From Lasiosphaeris hirsuta (taxonomy: Eukaryota; Ascomycota; Sordariomycetes; Sordariales; Lasiosphaeriaceae): DNA of 64,000 bases. The DNA lies in contig JAUKUA010000003.1 of the NCBI GenBank assembly GCA_030549175.1, forward strand, positions 248,001 through 312,000. Direction: 5' to 3'. The notes under the pieces are model-generated. The model had not been told where the DNA came from. It ran no database searches and saw only the letters and a program-made list of their open reading frames with translations. The position numbers and the translations under genes are program-made. Positions 10,199 to 23,190 of the stretch are shown piece after piece (position 1 is the stretch's first letter; the number at the start of each line of letters is the position of its first letter).

Positions 10199-12600
10199 AT
10201 GGCACCTGAGCAATGCCCACTACACGCCAACCTAGCCGACTACGCCAAGAAGCTACAAGCCGAACACGACGCCGAATACCTGGCGAAGTAAGAGGTCATC
10301 AAGACCCTCTCCGAAGCCCTAGACCAAGGCTTCGCGAAAATCCCCAGCGGGAAACACCACGTTCGTTAGAGAAGGGAGACCTTCCTTAGGATCAAGAAGG
10401 TAATCTACCGGACCGTAGGAAGGGCGAAGACCCCGACAATGTCGGGCTCTAAGACCTTGCCCATACCCTCGTCCTACGTAGGTATCGACAACGGCTCGAT
10501 CTAGACGCCGCCTCCGGGAGCCTATGTGGTACCTACGCCAAGGAACGACAGAGCCTCCTGTTCGACCAACCTACCCATCCTAACAGAGACAACGCTACTA
10601 TTAGCCTAGTCGACTAAGGAAACGACCTAACCGAGGGTCGCTATAGCATAGGCTTAATTAGGGGCTGCCATGACAAAGGCCACTAACCTAGCTAACAAAT
10701 AGAAGACGGCCTTAGCGAGGAAGAACCTAAGCTGGGCCTCCAAAGTAGCGGCCTCTAGGGGGCCTACTAACGTTAACCTTAGTTCGAAAACTAAGCTAAA
10801 CATAAGGCCGGGGACTTAGCGGAGTAAGTCTAACTTACTGGCGTCAGGAAGGCTAATACTCACGGTCTCCGTTAACTATCCGTAGGCCAGAGTGACGGCT
10901 AGGGAAATCAGCCTAGGCCTATCTAGCGTGATAAGGGTAAAGCCGGCGGCTATGAAGGCTACGATTAAAGGTAACGGGTAGTTAGTCTTCTTAAGAAAAG
11001 GAGACTAGGACAAAAGAACCGAAGCCATAGTAAAGGCTAAGACAGTAAGGATCCTTCTTTAAGAAAACGTAAAATAGATTACCTACGCCCTAGAAAAGAT
11101 TCTAAAGATAATTATAACCTTAGAAAGATCCCATGAGATCACAAAGGTCATAGTAAAATAAGAGACATAGGCCTTAACGGAGATCTTACCTGTAAGAGCG
11201 GCGAAGATAAGAAATAAGACGTGGATAATATCGTTTAACGATAACTATATCTTTACAAAAACCTTTAGGTTATTTAGGTCTACTATTATAAAGAGGCTCC
11301 TACCGAAGAGGAAAATCTTACTATACGAGACTTATTATAGGTTTCACTAGGTAAGAGACTATATCATGAAGGTAGTATACGAAAGATATAGACATAAAGA
11401 ATATATAGACAAGTACCTAGACCTACTATAGTATCCTAACTACCTAGGACCACATAGGCTAGATAACATAGGTACCTATATCTTAAGACCTAAGGTCACG
11501 GATAAAGGATAGCTTCTCTTCCTAGGTAAAAGAAATATCGAAGTAGAAAAGAAGATAAGGACGAAAGCCCATAAAGATAAGATTATTACCTAGGCCGTTA
11601 AGGAAGCTAAAGTAACAAAGACTATAGAGGCTATAAGTAAGAGAGTTATAAAAAAGGAGGTTTCGAGAGATAAAAAAGAAAAGACCTTTATAAAAGCTAA
11701 GGTAAAAGTAAAAGTAAGAACTAAGAAAGCGGCGGTAAAATAAATAGCCTTATTAACATAAGATAAGAAGACTCTAACATAGACGGAGTCGATAGACATC
11801 TACAAAGTAACTCTTACCTCTACTGAGTAACCAAAAGACATTTCTTTACTAACTATTAAGGATAAAGAAATAACAAAGGCCCTAGAACCTATGGGAAACA
11901 TTAAGACCCTAGTAAGTAATATAACATTTAATACCTTAGAGGTTTTGATAGTATAAAGTATCGATATAATCGTGGCAGGAAGACAACCTAAGAAGGCCTT
12001 AAAGTAGATAACTTAAGAGACCGTAAAGATAATAGGTAAAAGAGCTAAGACTTATAATAAGGAGGAGCTAAAGATATTAAAGACTTATAGAAAGAAGTTT
12101 TAAATAGTAACTAAAAGATATGACCTTAGGGTCGACCGGGTATAGATAGCTAAGGCCATAGTAATAATAGCCTAAGACTAAGTAAACTAGAAGCCGGCCT
12201 TAGAGACTAATCTCAAAATATACTTTTAGATAATATACGAAGTTATAGAAATAGACAGAGACATAGACTAGGAAGATATTTAAGAAACTTACTAGGTAAT
12301 ACGGTAATAAAGAAAGAAGTTATTCCGGAGTATTAGAGTATATCCTAAAGAATAGGTAGTAAGAAAAGATACCTAGGTAAAACTGATAAGAGAGATAATC
12401 AGACTAAGGGAACCTTTAGTAAAATTACCTAATAACGATATCTTATCTAAGAAGCTACTACTAATGCCGGCCTTCCATAAGTTAACAACTTTAATCGTAT
12501 AAGATATTTTCTTTAGAGACGTATTACCTAACCTTTAGAAATAGAGATACGTTAAGATCTTATAAAGAAACTTACTACTAATTATATATAGGTATTAAAG
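10199..12600 (+). pseudogene. LINE ORF1 remnant (gag-like)
   Basis: Starts at the ATG in caacATGGCACC and is readable for about 40 codons before the first TAA; further stops follow where Gln or Trp codons are expected. After about 10700 the sequence becomes so RIP-altered that only its position before the endonuclease region supports the assignment. No zinc-knuckle can be read with confidence. The right boundary is approximate. Confidence 0.45.
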
Positions 12601-13589
12601 GGCTAGTTCCTTACCGAGATTTACTAAACTAATATCTCCCTTTCTACTAAGTATCTAATAAAAAGAGATAAAATTAAAGACCTTTACTAGTAACTATAAT
12701 TAAAGTCCTTATAGGAAATACCGTTAAGACCTTAACGTACCACGACTCCCTACTTAACTAAGGAACCTAGAGTAAATACGATCTCGTCTTCGTTTAAGAA
12801 CTATAATACTATATAAAAAGCGACGAGACGAGAATATACCTAACATACGTAGCCGTGATAGGAAATAGAACAAACGGTAAGCTAGGGACGGTAATATATT
12901 ACATTAAGGACTAAAACTAAGAACTAACGGGTAATTTCTAATTAAGAAACATAGTAAGTGTTAAAAACGGGAAACTATAAGTCTTCTCGATATATCGAAA
13001 CATAAGGACCTAACCTTCTTATATCTAAGAGGTCTTAGTAATAAGAAAAGGAGGTAAAGAACTTCTAGTCGTAAGAGACTTTAACACGGAATATCTACTT
13101 TAGTAAGTAGGAAGATATACGAGACTAGTAATAAAGGCTATTATTACATAGGTAAATAAAAAGAGACTATATATCCTAATGTAGAATATACTAACCTAAG
13201 GAAGAAACGTCCTAAACCTTACCTTCTACTTAGACCCGTAAGCTTATAATAGTATTAAGAAAGATAAGGCTATAGGCTCGAACTACCTTTTACTAGAGAT
13301 GACAATATTAGAAAGAACCGGCTAGAAGAACTTTACCTAGAAACTTAGCCTACTTAAGTTAAAAGATTAAGTAACCGAAGTAAAGAAACTAATATAATAC
13401 CTACCTACCGAAGTAAACGGAAGGTAAGAGATAGAAAAGGTAACTTAGTAAGCTTAAGAAGTCTTAGAAAGATTACTATAGAGATATAGTAAGAAAGGAC
13501 AGTTAAAGAAGAAAAGATAACCATAGTAAAATAAGAAGTTAAAAGAGGTAAAGACTTACCTCCGAGTAATTAAGAACTAAGAGAACGAG
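12600..13589 (+). pseudogene. LINE ORF2, endonuclease part
   Basis: Heavily mutated region just before the chromovirus insertion. The reading tctg-like core G-S-N-Y-L-L-L near 13280 corresponds to the GSDH block that ends apurinic-type endonuclease domains, with D and H changed by G-to-A / C-to-T mutation. The frame continues beyond the insertion at 23191. Left boundary is approximate. Confidence 0.45.
13585..13589. repeat. Left target-site duplication of the chromovirus (acgag)
   Basis: acgag precedes the left LTR and follows the right LTR at 23186-23190. Five bases is the usual length for Ty3/gypsy integrases. Confidence 0.9.
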
Positions 13590-13823
13590 TGTTACGTGGA
13601 AAAATGTAGATAGCCTAGCTAGGTTAGTCCGTTATACGCAGTCCCTACGCTCAATTGAGCACAGGGGGTACGCTACTATATAATGGCAGCGCGCCCTCCA
13701 GACTAATTGCCAACGGGCCATCCTTTACAAATTATTTATACCACTATACAATATGTCATGTCAGTGTTTATGTAAAGGACCACTAAAGTAACACTTACAC
13801 AAGCGGTCCTTTTAACCATAGCA
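13590..13823 (+). repeat. 5' LTR of the chromovirus
   Basis: 234 bases, TGTTACGTGG... to ...CATAGCA. It aligns without gaps to the right LTR; the roughly 16 differences are all transitions, most leaving A or T in this copy, so this LTR was hit harder by RIP. TATA-like ctatataatgg lies near 13674. Confidence 0.95.
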
Positions 13824-13825
13824 AG

Positions 13826-13843
13826 TGGTACCCCTACCATCGA
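13826..13843 (+). promoter_or_regulatory. Probable primer-binding site of the chromovirus
   Basis: tggtacccctaccatcga starts two bases after the LTR end with TGG, as expected for pairing to the CCA end of a tRNA. The tRNA cannot be named, and RIP may have altered the site. Confidence 0.4.
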
Positions 13844-13913
13844 ATCGGATAGACCTCATCAGTCAATTTAACGCCTCCGGAACCAACACTAGTATATACC
13901 ACGTTGTAATAAA

Positions 13914-14046
13914 GACAACGACAACGTCAACGTCAACAGTACGAAGGCTCTTAACTGAGTCGGCGGCCTACTGTTAAGACAACAACGACAACGTACACGT
14001 TAACGGCACGAAGGCTCTTAACTGAGTTAGTGACCTATTATTAAAA
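13914..14046 (+). repeat. Two tandem ~66-base repeats in the chromovirus leader
   Basis: Both units contain acaacgacaacgt and cgaaggctcttaactgagt and end in a TGTTAA/TATTAA-like run. They lie between the primer site and gag; a packaging or leader role is possible but not shown. Confidence 0.6.
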
Positions 14047-14059
14047 TAACAAGACAAGC

Positions 14060-15900
14060 AGATATACATTGTTAAGCTCTACGAAGCCTAATAGGTGTTT
14101 GACTACATCTCTAAGAATCCGAGAGTCAAGTGGTGGACTAACGTAAAGCCGGAGCGTAAGTAAGTACTCATGGCATTAGCAAGCCTAATTTTTCTTACTA
14201 ACGGAACATTTACTCACTTAAGAAGCCTCATTTAGAATAGCTATCTAAACACCTAGAACGTTAATAACTACATTCCGAAAGAGTACTTTAAAACTTTAGT
14301 CGACAATTACCTTTAAGAAGTATAGGAAGGCCTCTATCTAGTATCAAAGTACTCGAGAACGGTAGAAACGCTAGAACTAAGAGGTATCTAACAGACCCTA
14401 ACAACGCTACCGCCCACGGACCTAATACTCAAAGATACACTAACTATCTTATTACTAAGTAACGTGACATTAGTAGCTAGACGAGATATTATACTAAGGA
14501 AGTCCGATACCATATCATAAGACAAAGGATTCTTATCTATAATACTAAGCGAAATGACAAAAGATCATACGCCGAGATAAAACCCGGATCTACTTAAAGA
14601 TTGTACTAACGAGTAACCCCTTGGTCTACCTTTATTTTTACTTCCGAGGTAATTGACAATTAAGAAGTAACTTACGTAGATAATATAGGTTATATAGATA
14701 TATCTTATGATTACTCTTGTAAGAACTAGTACATTAGTGACCGGCCCCACGGCTTAAGTAAGTGTTCTGTTAGCGATAAGAGGCTCTAATTAGCAGATCT
14801 ATTATATTAATCTTTTTTAGCTAGACATGTTACTAGAGAAAGACGGTAAGGCTTAACTATTCTACGATAGTAAGTAGCTTTGTTATTGTAACGTTTATCT
14901 TTAGACTATATATATTAAAGAAGCGGCCTTAGATCTAGATAGATATAGTACTCTTTATAAAGAACTGTTTTTATTATTTAAGAGATTAGCCTTCTAATAG
15001 TATAAGCTTTAATTATTAACTAAGGATAAGAAGTATATAAGACTAAGTATCTTTAACTAGGTTATAATTATTCTTTAATAATTTAAACTAAAGCTAATAG
15101 ACATAAAACGATAGTTTAGTCAACCTATAAATAAGTTTAAGGCTAAAGATAACATTGCCAGTAAGTTAGTCTGTGTATATATAATAAATTGTTTTAAGTA
15201 CGTAAGAGTATAAGAAGACAAGAAGGATTTCTAATTACTTACTAAGCTATATAATAACCTATACGAGGAATTATACCAGCTCTATATTTGACTAACTATT
15301 AGAAATATACTTTGTGATTACTTCGATAAGATTAAAGAAAAGATATTAGTATCTTATGACACGTTAGTTACTAAAGGAACGGTCATAAAAGTAACTAAGA
15401 CAATATTATATAATGATAATATTATGACCTATAGTAATGATAATATTAACTAGGTTAGTAGAGATAGAAGACAAGGTTAAGTTAATGATTAAGGAAGATA
15501 AGTTACTTAGTAAGGTAATAATAATAATCGAAGATACTTTAATAATAAAGGGTTATCCTCCGGTAACTAAAAAAGTAGATAGTAAGAACGTTTGTACTCT
15601 AGTAACGTAAACGAACGTAGCCGTAATACGTACCTACGTTAGAGATTTAATAACTAAGTACCTAGAGATTTCTAACTAGACTAAGTATTTTAGAGGTAGC
15701 GGTACTATGGCCAACGTTAATCTTATAACAATGACACTTTTACCTATATTAATAATAAGTTTATTTATAGAGAAAGTACTAACACCTAATAGTAATGTAA
15801 GTAACTCGAGGCTGAGAGATATTATTTTATTAGCGAAGGAGAATTGGAAGAAGATATTATTACTTTTTTTAATGTTATAACGTCTCCTTTTTATTTAACT
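14060..15900 (+). pseudogene. Chromovirus gag-like region
   Basis: Position between leader and protease implies gag. All frames are interrupted by many TAA/TAG codons. A readable piece near 14230-14330 (...DNYL..., aromatic residues) has capsid-like spacing, but no complete zinc knuckle can be confirmed. Boundaries are approximate. Confidence 0.4.
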
Positions 15901-16439
15901 TTCCTTCGTTCCCCCGTAACATTAGATAACCTTACCCGGTATAAGATATCTAATAAGAAAAAGTATAAATATTTAAGTTATATAGAAACATTCGACTATA
16001 GAAATAAGCTGTGACGACATATCTAGACAAAATGTATTAAATAACCATAGAAGTTAAAGGAAGGTTTAATCGTATGTTAGGAACCTAAGTTCCTAAAAGA
16101 GCCCGTATCTCTTATACCTCCTATGAAACCTATAATCTTTAGAGAACAAAGGTCTCCTATAAAGCCCGTGACTCCGAGGTAGCTTACCCGTTTAAGAGAA
16201 GAGCTAGAGAACTTTAAGAAGTTAAAGGATAATAGGAATATAAGAATAAGTAAGAACGACATAAGAAAGGTTCGTTTTAAATAAGTATTTATAAAAGATA
16301 TAGAAGAGGAAGATAAAGGATTTATTATAACCTAGGAAAGTTACTTGATAAAGGATTAGAGTAATAATAACTCGAGTGATAAAGGAACTTATGTTATTCT
16401 TAAGAAAAGGTAAGTCATTAAAGTAAACCTACTACTTCA

Positions 16440-19400
16440 TCCCGTAGGCTCTTAATATCTAAAGAAGTTTTATCTTCGAATTAACGTTAAAGTAGACTTA
16501 AACGATAAACTTACATATGTCTACTTTGACACTAGTAACTTAACTAACCTCGTTAATAAAAAGTAGATTTAGAAATAAGTACGCTATTTATACTAGGTAC
16601 CGTAGGAACCCCGTTTCGTTAAGGGAGTTAACTTAAGAACTTATATCGATAAGTAAGCCGAGTTCGATTTTTACATTCTTAGTATAATATAGTAAACTAA
16701 TATCAATACTTACTTTTATATAAAGGCCGATATTATCGACAAGCTAAGGCTATATATATTAATTGGTATTATTTTTATAGATGACAATAGCGTAACTATC
16801 GACTTCCTAAGAAATAACGTTACTTTCCGATCCGCTAGAAACATAAGGACAAAGGTAGACTTAATCGTTAAATCTCGCCGGGAGATTATATATAAGGTTA
16901 CTACTTTCCAAAGTGTTATTTTTATGTCTGGAGAGAAAGGTTTCATTAAGACTAAGATATATAATCTACTAAAACTATTACCTAAGGAGACATATATTTA
17001 TGATAAGTTACAGACTTTTTATCTTATGTTAACATAGGAAGGTATCTAAGATAGTAACATTAACTACCTAATACCTTATATAATATACTTTTATAACTAG
17101 ACATCTAAGCTGATAATCATTAAGAGAGGTTAGAAGATTAGAAAAGTTTAAAAATAACCCGGAGTAAAGTAGGTATTTATGTTTGATTTAATAAGTTATA
17201 ACGTAAACATAAGAGCGAAGATTACGTAAGCCTCCTTTACGAGATATTATATAGAGTTTAATAATGTTAATATGAAAGAATATTATTTAGTTATCCTTAA
17301 TAAAATCTATTAACTCGAGGGTAAAATAAAGGATGTTTTCGTTTATATTCTAAGTAGTTAGGTAAGTAACGAGATAAAGATTGTCGATACCTCATAGCTA
17401 CTCCCTCTAAGAATAAGATATCATATGTTATTATATAGAGTCGAGAAGTTAGCCGATTTTCCTATTATTAAGAGTAAGGCTAGAATAAGTATTTATAAAA
17501 TAAACGGAGCCTTTACGAAAAAGATTAAGGACCTTTTAAATAAGTATGATATATTCTATAATAAAGGTATCGTACCTATACCCGATAAGAGTAAAATGAG
17601 AATTGACCTTGTTAAGGAATGGTAAAACTAAATCAAGTTAACAAAGTTATATCTCTAAAGAGTAAAAGATTACGTTTTTACCGTGTAGAGACTTGATACC
17701 ATATATACGGCCGGAAAGCTAACCTTTCTTAACGAACTAACTCCTATTACATATTCTACCTTCGTAATATGGAAAATGGTTAACAGAGTGGAGAAAGGCC
17801 GTCTTATCGTCGACTTATATATCTTAAACAAGGTTACGGTACTAGACGTCTATCTACTTACGGACTAAGACGACATGATCTTCATAACATAAAGAAAAAA
17901 GGTTTTCTCCGTAATAAATACCTCCGGTTTCTTCCATCAGTTACTAATCTATAACAAATACCGTAATCATATAGTTATCGTTATGAAAAGAGGGCTCGAG
18001 TAATTAAACATAGTACTTATAGGATTTAAGAACTTACCCGCTTTTACCTAACGTTTCATAGACTACCTATTCCGTAACAGTTAAGATTTCGTACGGATAT
18101 ACATTAATAATATCGTCGTCTTTAATATTACAAAAGACAAGTATTATAAGTACATAAGTAAGGTACTTAAGCTCTTAGAAGACGTGAGGATATATATCAA
18201 TATTAGTAAGTTATTCACGGCCTATCTAACGATCTAACTCCTAAGATACATTATTAACGGAGAAGAAGTCACGAAAACGGATGATCGAATTACGGCTTTC
18301 TAAAAGATAAAGTTCCTAGATATACTAGATATACTTAAGATTTATCTAGGAATAGTTAAATAGCTACGACATAAGATTACCTAATATGATATCAAAGCTA
18401 AACTATTATAGAAGAAAAAGACGGTATTATTAATATTAGGCCGTGAGAAAGGAAAGATTATAAACGGAAGTATAAAGAACGTGAGAAAGGCTTACATATT
18501 GAAAATACGTTTTTAACCTTTAAAAGATGAACAGAAATCTTTCTACTTACTATAAAAATACTTATATATATAATTTACGACTTATTATTACGTTAAAACA
18601 AAGTTATTATTCTTTAAAGTCGATACTTATAAAGAAGCTTTTAGCCTCTTTGTTTTCTAACTTAAGAATGACTAAGATAAGAAAGTAATCTTAGGGCGTA
18701 ACCTCGTAATAAAGAAGGTTCTACCGATTATATTCTTATTAAAAATAACTACCGTAACTAAGTAAAAATACGGATCTACGGAGGTAGAGGTTATAATAGT
18801 TATATAAGTAGTTAAAAAGCTTAGGAAGATAGTTTAGTTAAACTAATATTACCTAAATGTCCTAACAAATCATACTTCTACTAAAGATATCATTAAGTAT
18901 ATATCTTTAATAACGATAAACCTAAACAAGGCTAATCTTAAACTTACGAATGTAATAAACTAACTTTCTTAGTTTAAGATCGACATTTTTCATATCCCGG
19001 GCGTTCTTAACGTCGTTCCTAATATACTCTCACGGCTTCTAACGTTCGAATAAGACTTTAAGAAGCTTAAGGTAGATAAATCTAATAAGCTCGATAATAT
19101 CTAAGCTATAATATAGAACATAGGAGACGAGATATCTATTACGGTTACTTAGGTAAGTACCGAGCTTATTATTAACGACTCGTTTAGAACTGTCTTATAC
19201 GAGGGTTATAAGAACGATACGAAATATAATAAGTTAATAGCTAATATTAACGCTAAGATGAAAAAACCTATCGTACTATAACGGATAGAACGTGCTAAAG
19301 TATCTAAGAGGTGCCTACGACTCCTAATGGGACTATTTAAGATTAGGGACAAGTTACTATATTACGTCGATCACGATAGAAATCGTCGTCTCTATATCCT

Positions 19401-20760
19401 AAGAATATATATTAAGATAATACTCGAGATAGTTCATAATAAATCGTATCATTTCGGTTTTTATAAGATAATAGATAACCTCTAGAATATATACTTTACT
19501 AACAAGGTATAGAAAGCAAAACGTTTTATCTAGTTCTATAAGGCCTACTGCTAAAACCAGACTGACAGGTAGCTTATAAACGGAGAAATGATACCTATCT
19601 ATATAACCCCATAGCCATTTTATACCATCACGATAGATTTTATTATCAGCCTACCTATAGTCCTATCAGCTAGAACGATATGATACCTCAAAGGCTATAA
19701 TATACTTAATATACTTTATATAGTTATATATAAGTTTTCTAAAAAAAAAATTTTACTAGTAAGATACTATATCTATATAACTAAGGATTAAGTAAAGGTA
19801 TTGATAAGATCATTATTTATATATGACTAGGGACTATCGATAATGATTATTAACGATAAAAACCTAAAGTTTACTTCGACATTATAAAAAGAGATTTTCG
19901 ATATCTACGATATTAAACTACTCTTTTCTACCACTTACTACCTATAAACCGATAGCTAATTAGAAAGGATAAACCAGACGGTCGAGATTACTATTCGTTT
20001 CTATACCTTTATAATAGACAGAGAGGTTCCGTAAGTTAATATGTTACTATCGTTCCAGTTTAATATCAATAATATACTAATTATTACGATTAGTAGATTA
20101 TCTAACGAACTAGTCCTCAGATTTTAGCTAAGGTCTCTAGTAGACATTCTAACCGTAAAAGAAGATATAAGAGTAAGTACCGAGGTAGCGGAGATTCTTA
20201 AGAGATATTACCAAAAGGAAGTAATTTAGCTTTTTAATATTACTAGTATAATAATAAAACTTCGTTATGATAACAAGTATATATCTAAGACTTTTAAGAT
20301 CGGAAATACTATTTATCTACGCCTCTATAAGGATTACTATCTACCTAGTAAGCTAAAAAAGAAATAGTTACCTTAAAGGGTAAGCCCGTTTAAAATCATT
20401 AGTAAGGTAAAGATAGGTAATCTAACTTATAAGCTTAACTTCCCGGTGTCATAGAAAGTATATTTAATCATCTTAGTTATATAACTATACTACCTTTAAT
20501 AAGGTAAGGATTCTTTTAGCCGAAAGTAACAAGTATTACTAGCTGTTAAGGTTAACAAATAAGAAAAATAAGAGTTCGACCATATCGTCAGTAATAAAGT
20601 AAGCTAGAAGAAGAAAAACCTAAGTGTTAAGTACCTTGTCTATTAAAAGAACTACAAAGTTAAAGACGATACATAGGAGTTAAGAGTAAACTTATTACTA
20701 AACATAAGAGATATTATTATAAGTTATAAAGCGAGGAACCTTATCGACTAGAATAAGGAA
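16440..20760 (+). pseudogene. Chromovirus pol: PR-RT-RH-IN-chromodomain
   Basis: Domains are visible through the mutations. Protease: YFDTSNLTNLVN with D-T-S at 16528-16536, in place of DTG/DTS-A. Reverse transcriptase: FKNLPAFT*RFIDYLFRN, then IYINNIVVF at 18100-18111, where the catalytic YxDD has become YINN by G-to-A changes. Integrase: H..SYHFGFYK...L..Y zinc region near 19435-19560, then ITIDFIISLP (catalytic Asp) near 19625 and a T-D-S..L-E-R-INQTVE block near 19950. Chromodomain at about 20572-20740: EFDHIVSNKVS..., KYLVY*KNY, DDT*E, with both stops where Trp is conserved. The element would copy itself through RNA and aim integration by chromatin binding; this copy is dead. Confidence 0.85.
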
Positions 20761-21272
20761 TATAAGAAGAAGGATATTAAGACTGTCGAGTACGTTAAGG
20801 TCGATATTATCCCTACCACAGAAATAATAGTTAAGCTTCCACAGTGTCAAACCGCTAGATAATAAGTGTTTTCGAGGACGAATAGCTTTCTTAATAAGGC
20901 GAGAGAATATTCTAACTATAACACTAGATCTTTTCTTTCTTTTACTTTCCTTTATTAACCTTACTTAGCTATATAAGTACCTTCTTACTATAAGCTAAAA
21001 AAGATTAGATAATTAGATAGAAGCCTTATCATAGTGTCGTTTTTCCTCTGTCAATTTTTCTTATCATAAGGCCCTAGCCTACTAAGCTAGGTTACTAACT
21101 AAAAAACCCCTCTTATAAAATTTTTACGTTTTTCTTTCCTATAACTATTACTACCCTTGTTATCGCTATCAAGTTATATCTTCATACTTTCTCTATATCC
21201 TACTATTACGTTTATTTATACTTTAAGATAGTTAAATTTAACTATTTATAAGAGTACATTCATAAAATAGAA

Positions 21273-22805
21273 TGTCAATTCGAGGTAGCTCGAGCTAAGC
21301 CGAACAATCTAGACGTACCCGAAGACAGCCTAATAGCTAAAAGTCCGGATCCTATACACTTTTAAATTTTAACCGAAGAAACCTTAAGACACACTAAACA
21401 AGCCTAAGAGAGTGTTACCGTTACTACCGAACATAGCAAAGACGACTACGACAAGCCTAAGCCCAACAATCTACTTAACTACGATTCTAACTACGATAAT
21501 AATAAGAACGAGCGTGTAAAGGACGATGACTTTAACCTTACCATAGAAGATAAGCCCGATAACGAGGATAAAGAAATAACCTCAAATCCCTCGGGTAACT
21601 TACCTAGCTTTTCTACCGGCTTACCCGTCAAATATCACACCCTTAAGAAGTACTACCGCCAGGGTATAAAGGCACTTTAGAAACAAGCTAAGTAAAGAGC
21701 TAAGTAACCTACTACCGGCGGTAAGGAGCCTAAGGTCTTACTAGACTATAGAGCCTACTTTAAGTTTAAGTATCATAATAAGTTAGTAAGTAGACAAAAA
21801 GCTTATAAGTGTGCCGTCTTTACGATCGACGATCTGAAGCTTCTCTTTATAGTAAATAAAAAGATTAAGGATATCTTTACCAAAGGATCAAAGTCGGCTA
21901 CTAAGAACCAGGGTCTAGCTAACAACCCGTGTGTACGCTAGTTAAAGGAGTTATTAAACAAGGCCAAGGCAACATATAATAAGTAGAGTGTCAATGATAA
22001 CTATTTACCTTCAAAGGTATCTATCCTTACGACTATCTACTGTCATCCTATGGCCACTTTGAACGAGGAACTATCTTCAGTCCTCATTTACCTTAATCGT
22101 CTCGACCTTACGTAAGTTCATACCCAGGCCGACCAAGCGAATGTCCTTATTACCGGCACGAACCAGTATTGGCGTATACAGTTCTAACGCCTTAAGTGCC
22201 AGCTCACCGACAAGACTATAGAGCTTAAGGAGGCTAAAGTAGTCTATACGTCTTCCATAGCCAGTATACTTACTGACATACACGATCTCTAAAAGTACCT
22301 TGAGGGCAAGATCAATATCCTTAAGAACAAGATTGAGGAGCTCCCGAGCCACGATGAGGTCTACGAAGCTTTCTAAGCTATGAAGAGAATGACGATAGAT
22401 GGCCTCAATGAGCGCGCTACCAAGGAGCAAGTCAACGCTCTAACGGGCCGTATGAACAAGGCCATCAAGCAACCATCAGCTACGCGACCCACGGCCGCCT
22501 CGACTACTCGTTCAAGCACCCCTGTACCTATTATGACCCTCGGCACCTCACGCAAGCGCCCTACTGAGGATACCTAGAGTGAAATCATAACTATGGGTAC
22601 TCTACCCAAGAAGTAGAACAAGCACGGTATCCTTGCTGACCTGTTCGGCACTGACACTCCCAAGGTTGGCACACGTAGCAAGTCGGCAGTTTTTTCTTCT
22701 GCTCAAGAGACCCCTACCAAAGGTATCGGTCACAAGAAGCCTACCGCCAAGAAGTCGCCTCCCAAGACAACTAGGCGGAAGACACTCTTCGACACTGTAG
22801 ACTAG
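21273..22805 (+). pseudogene. Extra reading frame after pol in the chromovirus
   Basis: One frame can be followed for about 510 codons from 21273 to a stop at 22803-22805, interrupted by about ten TAA/TAG codons. It comes after the chromodomain and before the right LTR. Visible features: acidic N-terminal part (runs of D/E/K/N), a middle helical part (ELKEAKVVYTSSIASILTDI, EGKINILKNKIEEL), then Ser/Thr/Pro-rich and strongly basic C-terminus (GHKKPTAKKSPPKTTRRKTL) resembling a nuclear-localisation or DNA-binding tail. The last 700 bases have few RIP changes. I recognise no family. It could be a third ORF of this lineage, a captured host gene or a displaced gag-like protein. Confidence 0.6.
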
Positions 22806-22951
22806 AGGGGCATGAGCGTAGGGAATGGGGTGATCTAAGCATGGTAACGGTGTACGAAAGGGCTAGGAGAAATTGGTACTTTTCTTATAGTTTAAGAGAG
22901 CGGAGGACGATGGCGAGGACGCCCTTTTCTTTATTCTTTGCCCCGGGTACA

Positions 22952-23185
22952 TGTTACGTGGAAAAATGTAGATAGCCTAGCTAGGTTAGTCCATTGTGCG
23001 TAGTCCCTACGCTCAATTGAACACAGGGGGTACGCTGCCATATAATGGCAGCGCGCCCTCCAGACTGATTGCCAACGGGCCATCCTTTACAAATTATTTA
23101 CACCACCATACAATATGTCATGTCAGTGTTCATGTGAAGGACCACCAAAGTAACGCTTACACAAGCGGTCCTTTTGACCGTAGCA
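22952..23185 (+). repeat. 3' LTR of the chromovirus
   Basis: 234 bases, same ends as the left LTR, with more C and G retained. Followed by acgag (23186-23190). No obvious purine tract directly precedes it. Confidence 0.95.
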
Positions 23186-23190
23186 ACGAG
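23186..23190. repeat. Right target-site duplication of the chromovirus (acgag)
   Basis: Matches 13585-13589 exactly; LINE sequence resumes at once. Confidence 0.9.

Larger units (their letters stand above)
13590..23185 (+). mobile_element. Ty3/gypsy chromovirus, full length, RIP-mutated
   Basis: A 9596-base LTR retrotransposon inserted in the LINE in the same orientation. It has 234-base LTRs, a 5-base target duplication, and in order gag-like region, protease, reverse transcriptase, RNase H, integrase and chromodomain, which defines the chromovirus branch of Ty3/gypsy. It is long for a chromovirus with such short LTRs because about 2.2 kb follow the chromodomain and hold an additional reading frame. 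All coding parts carry many stops, mostly TAA/TAG at expected Gln or Trp codons, so it cannot move by itself. Confidence 0.92.
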
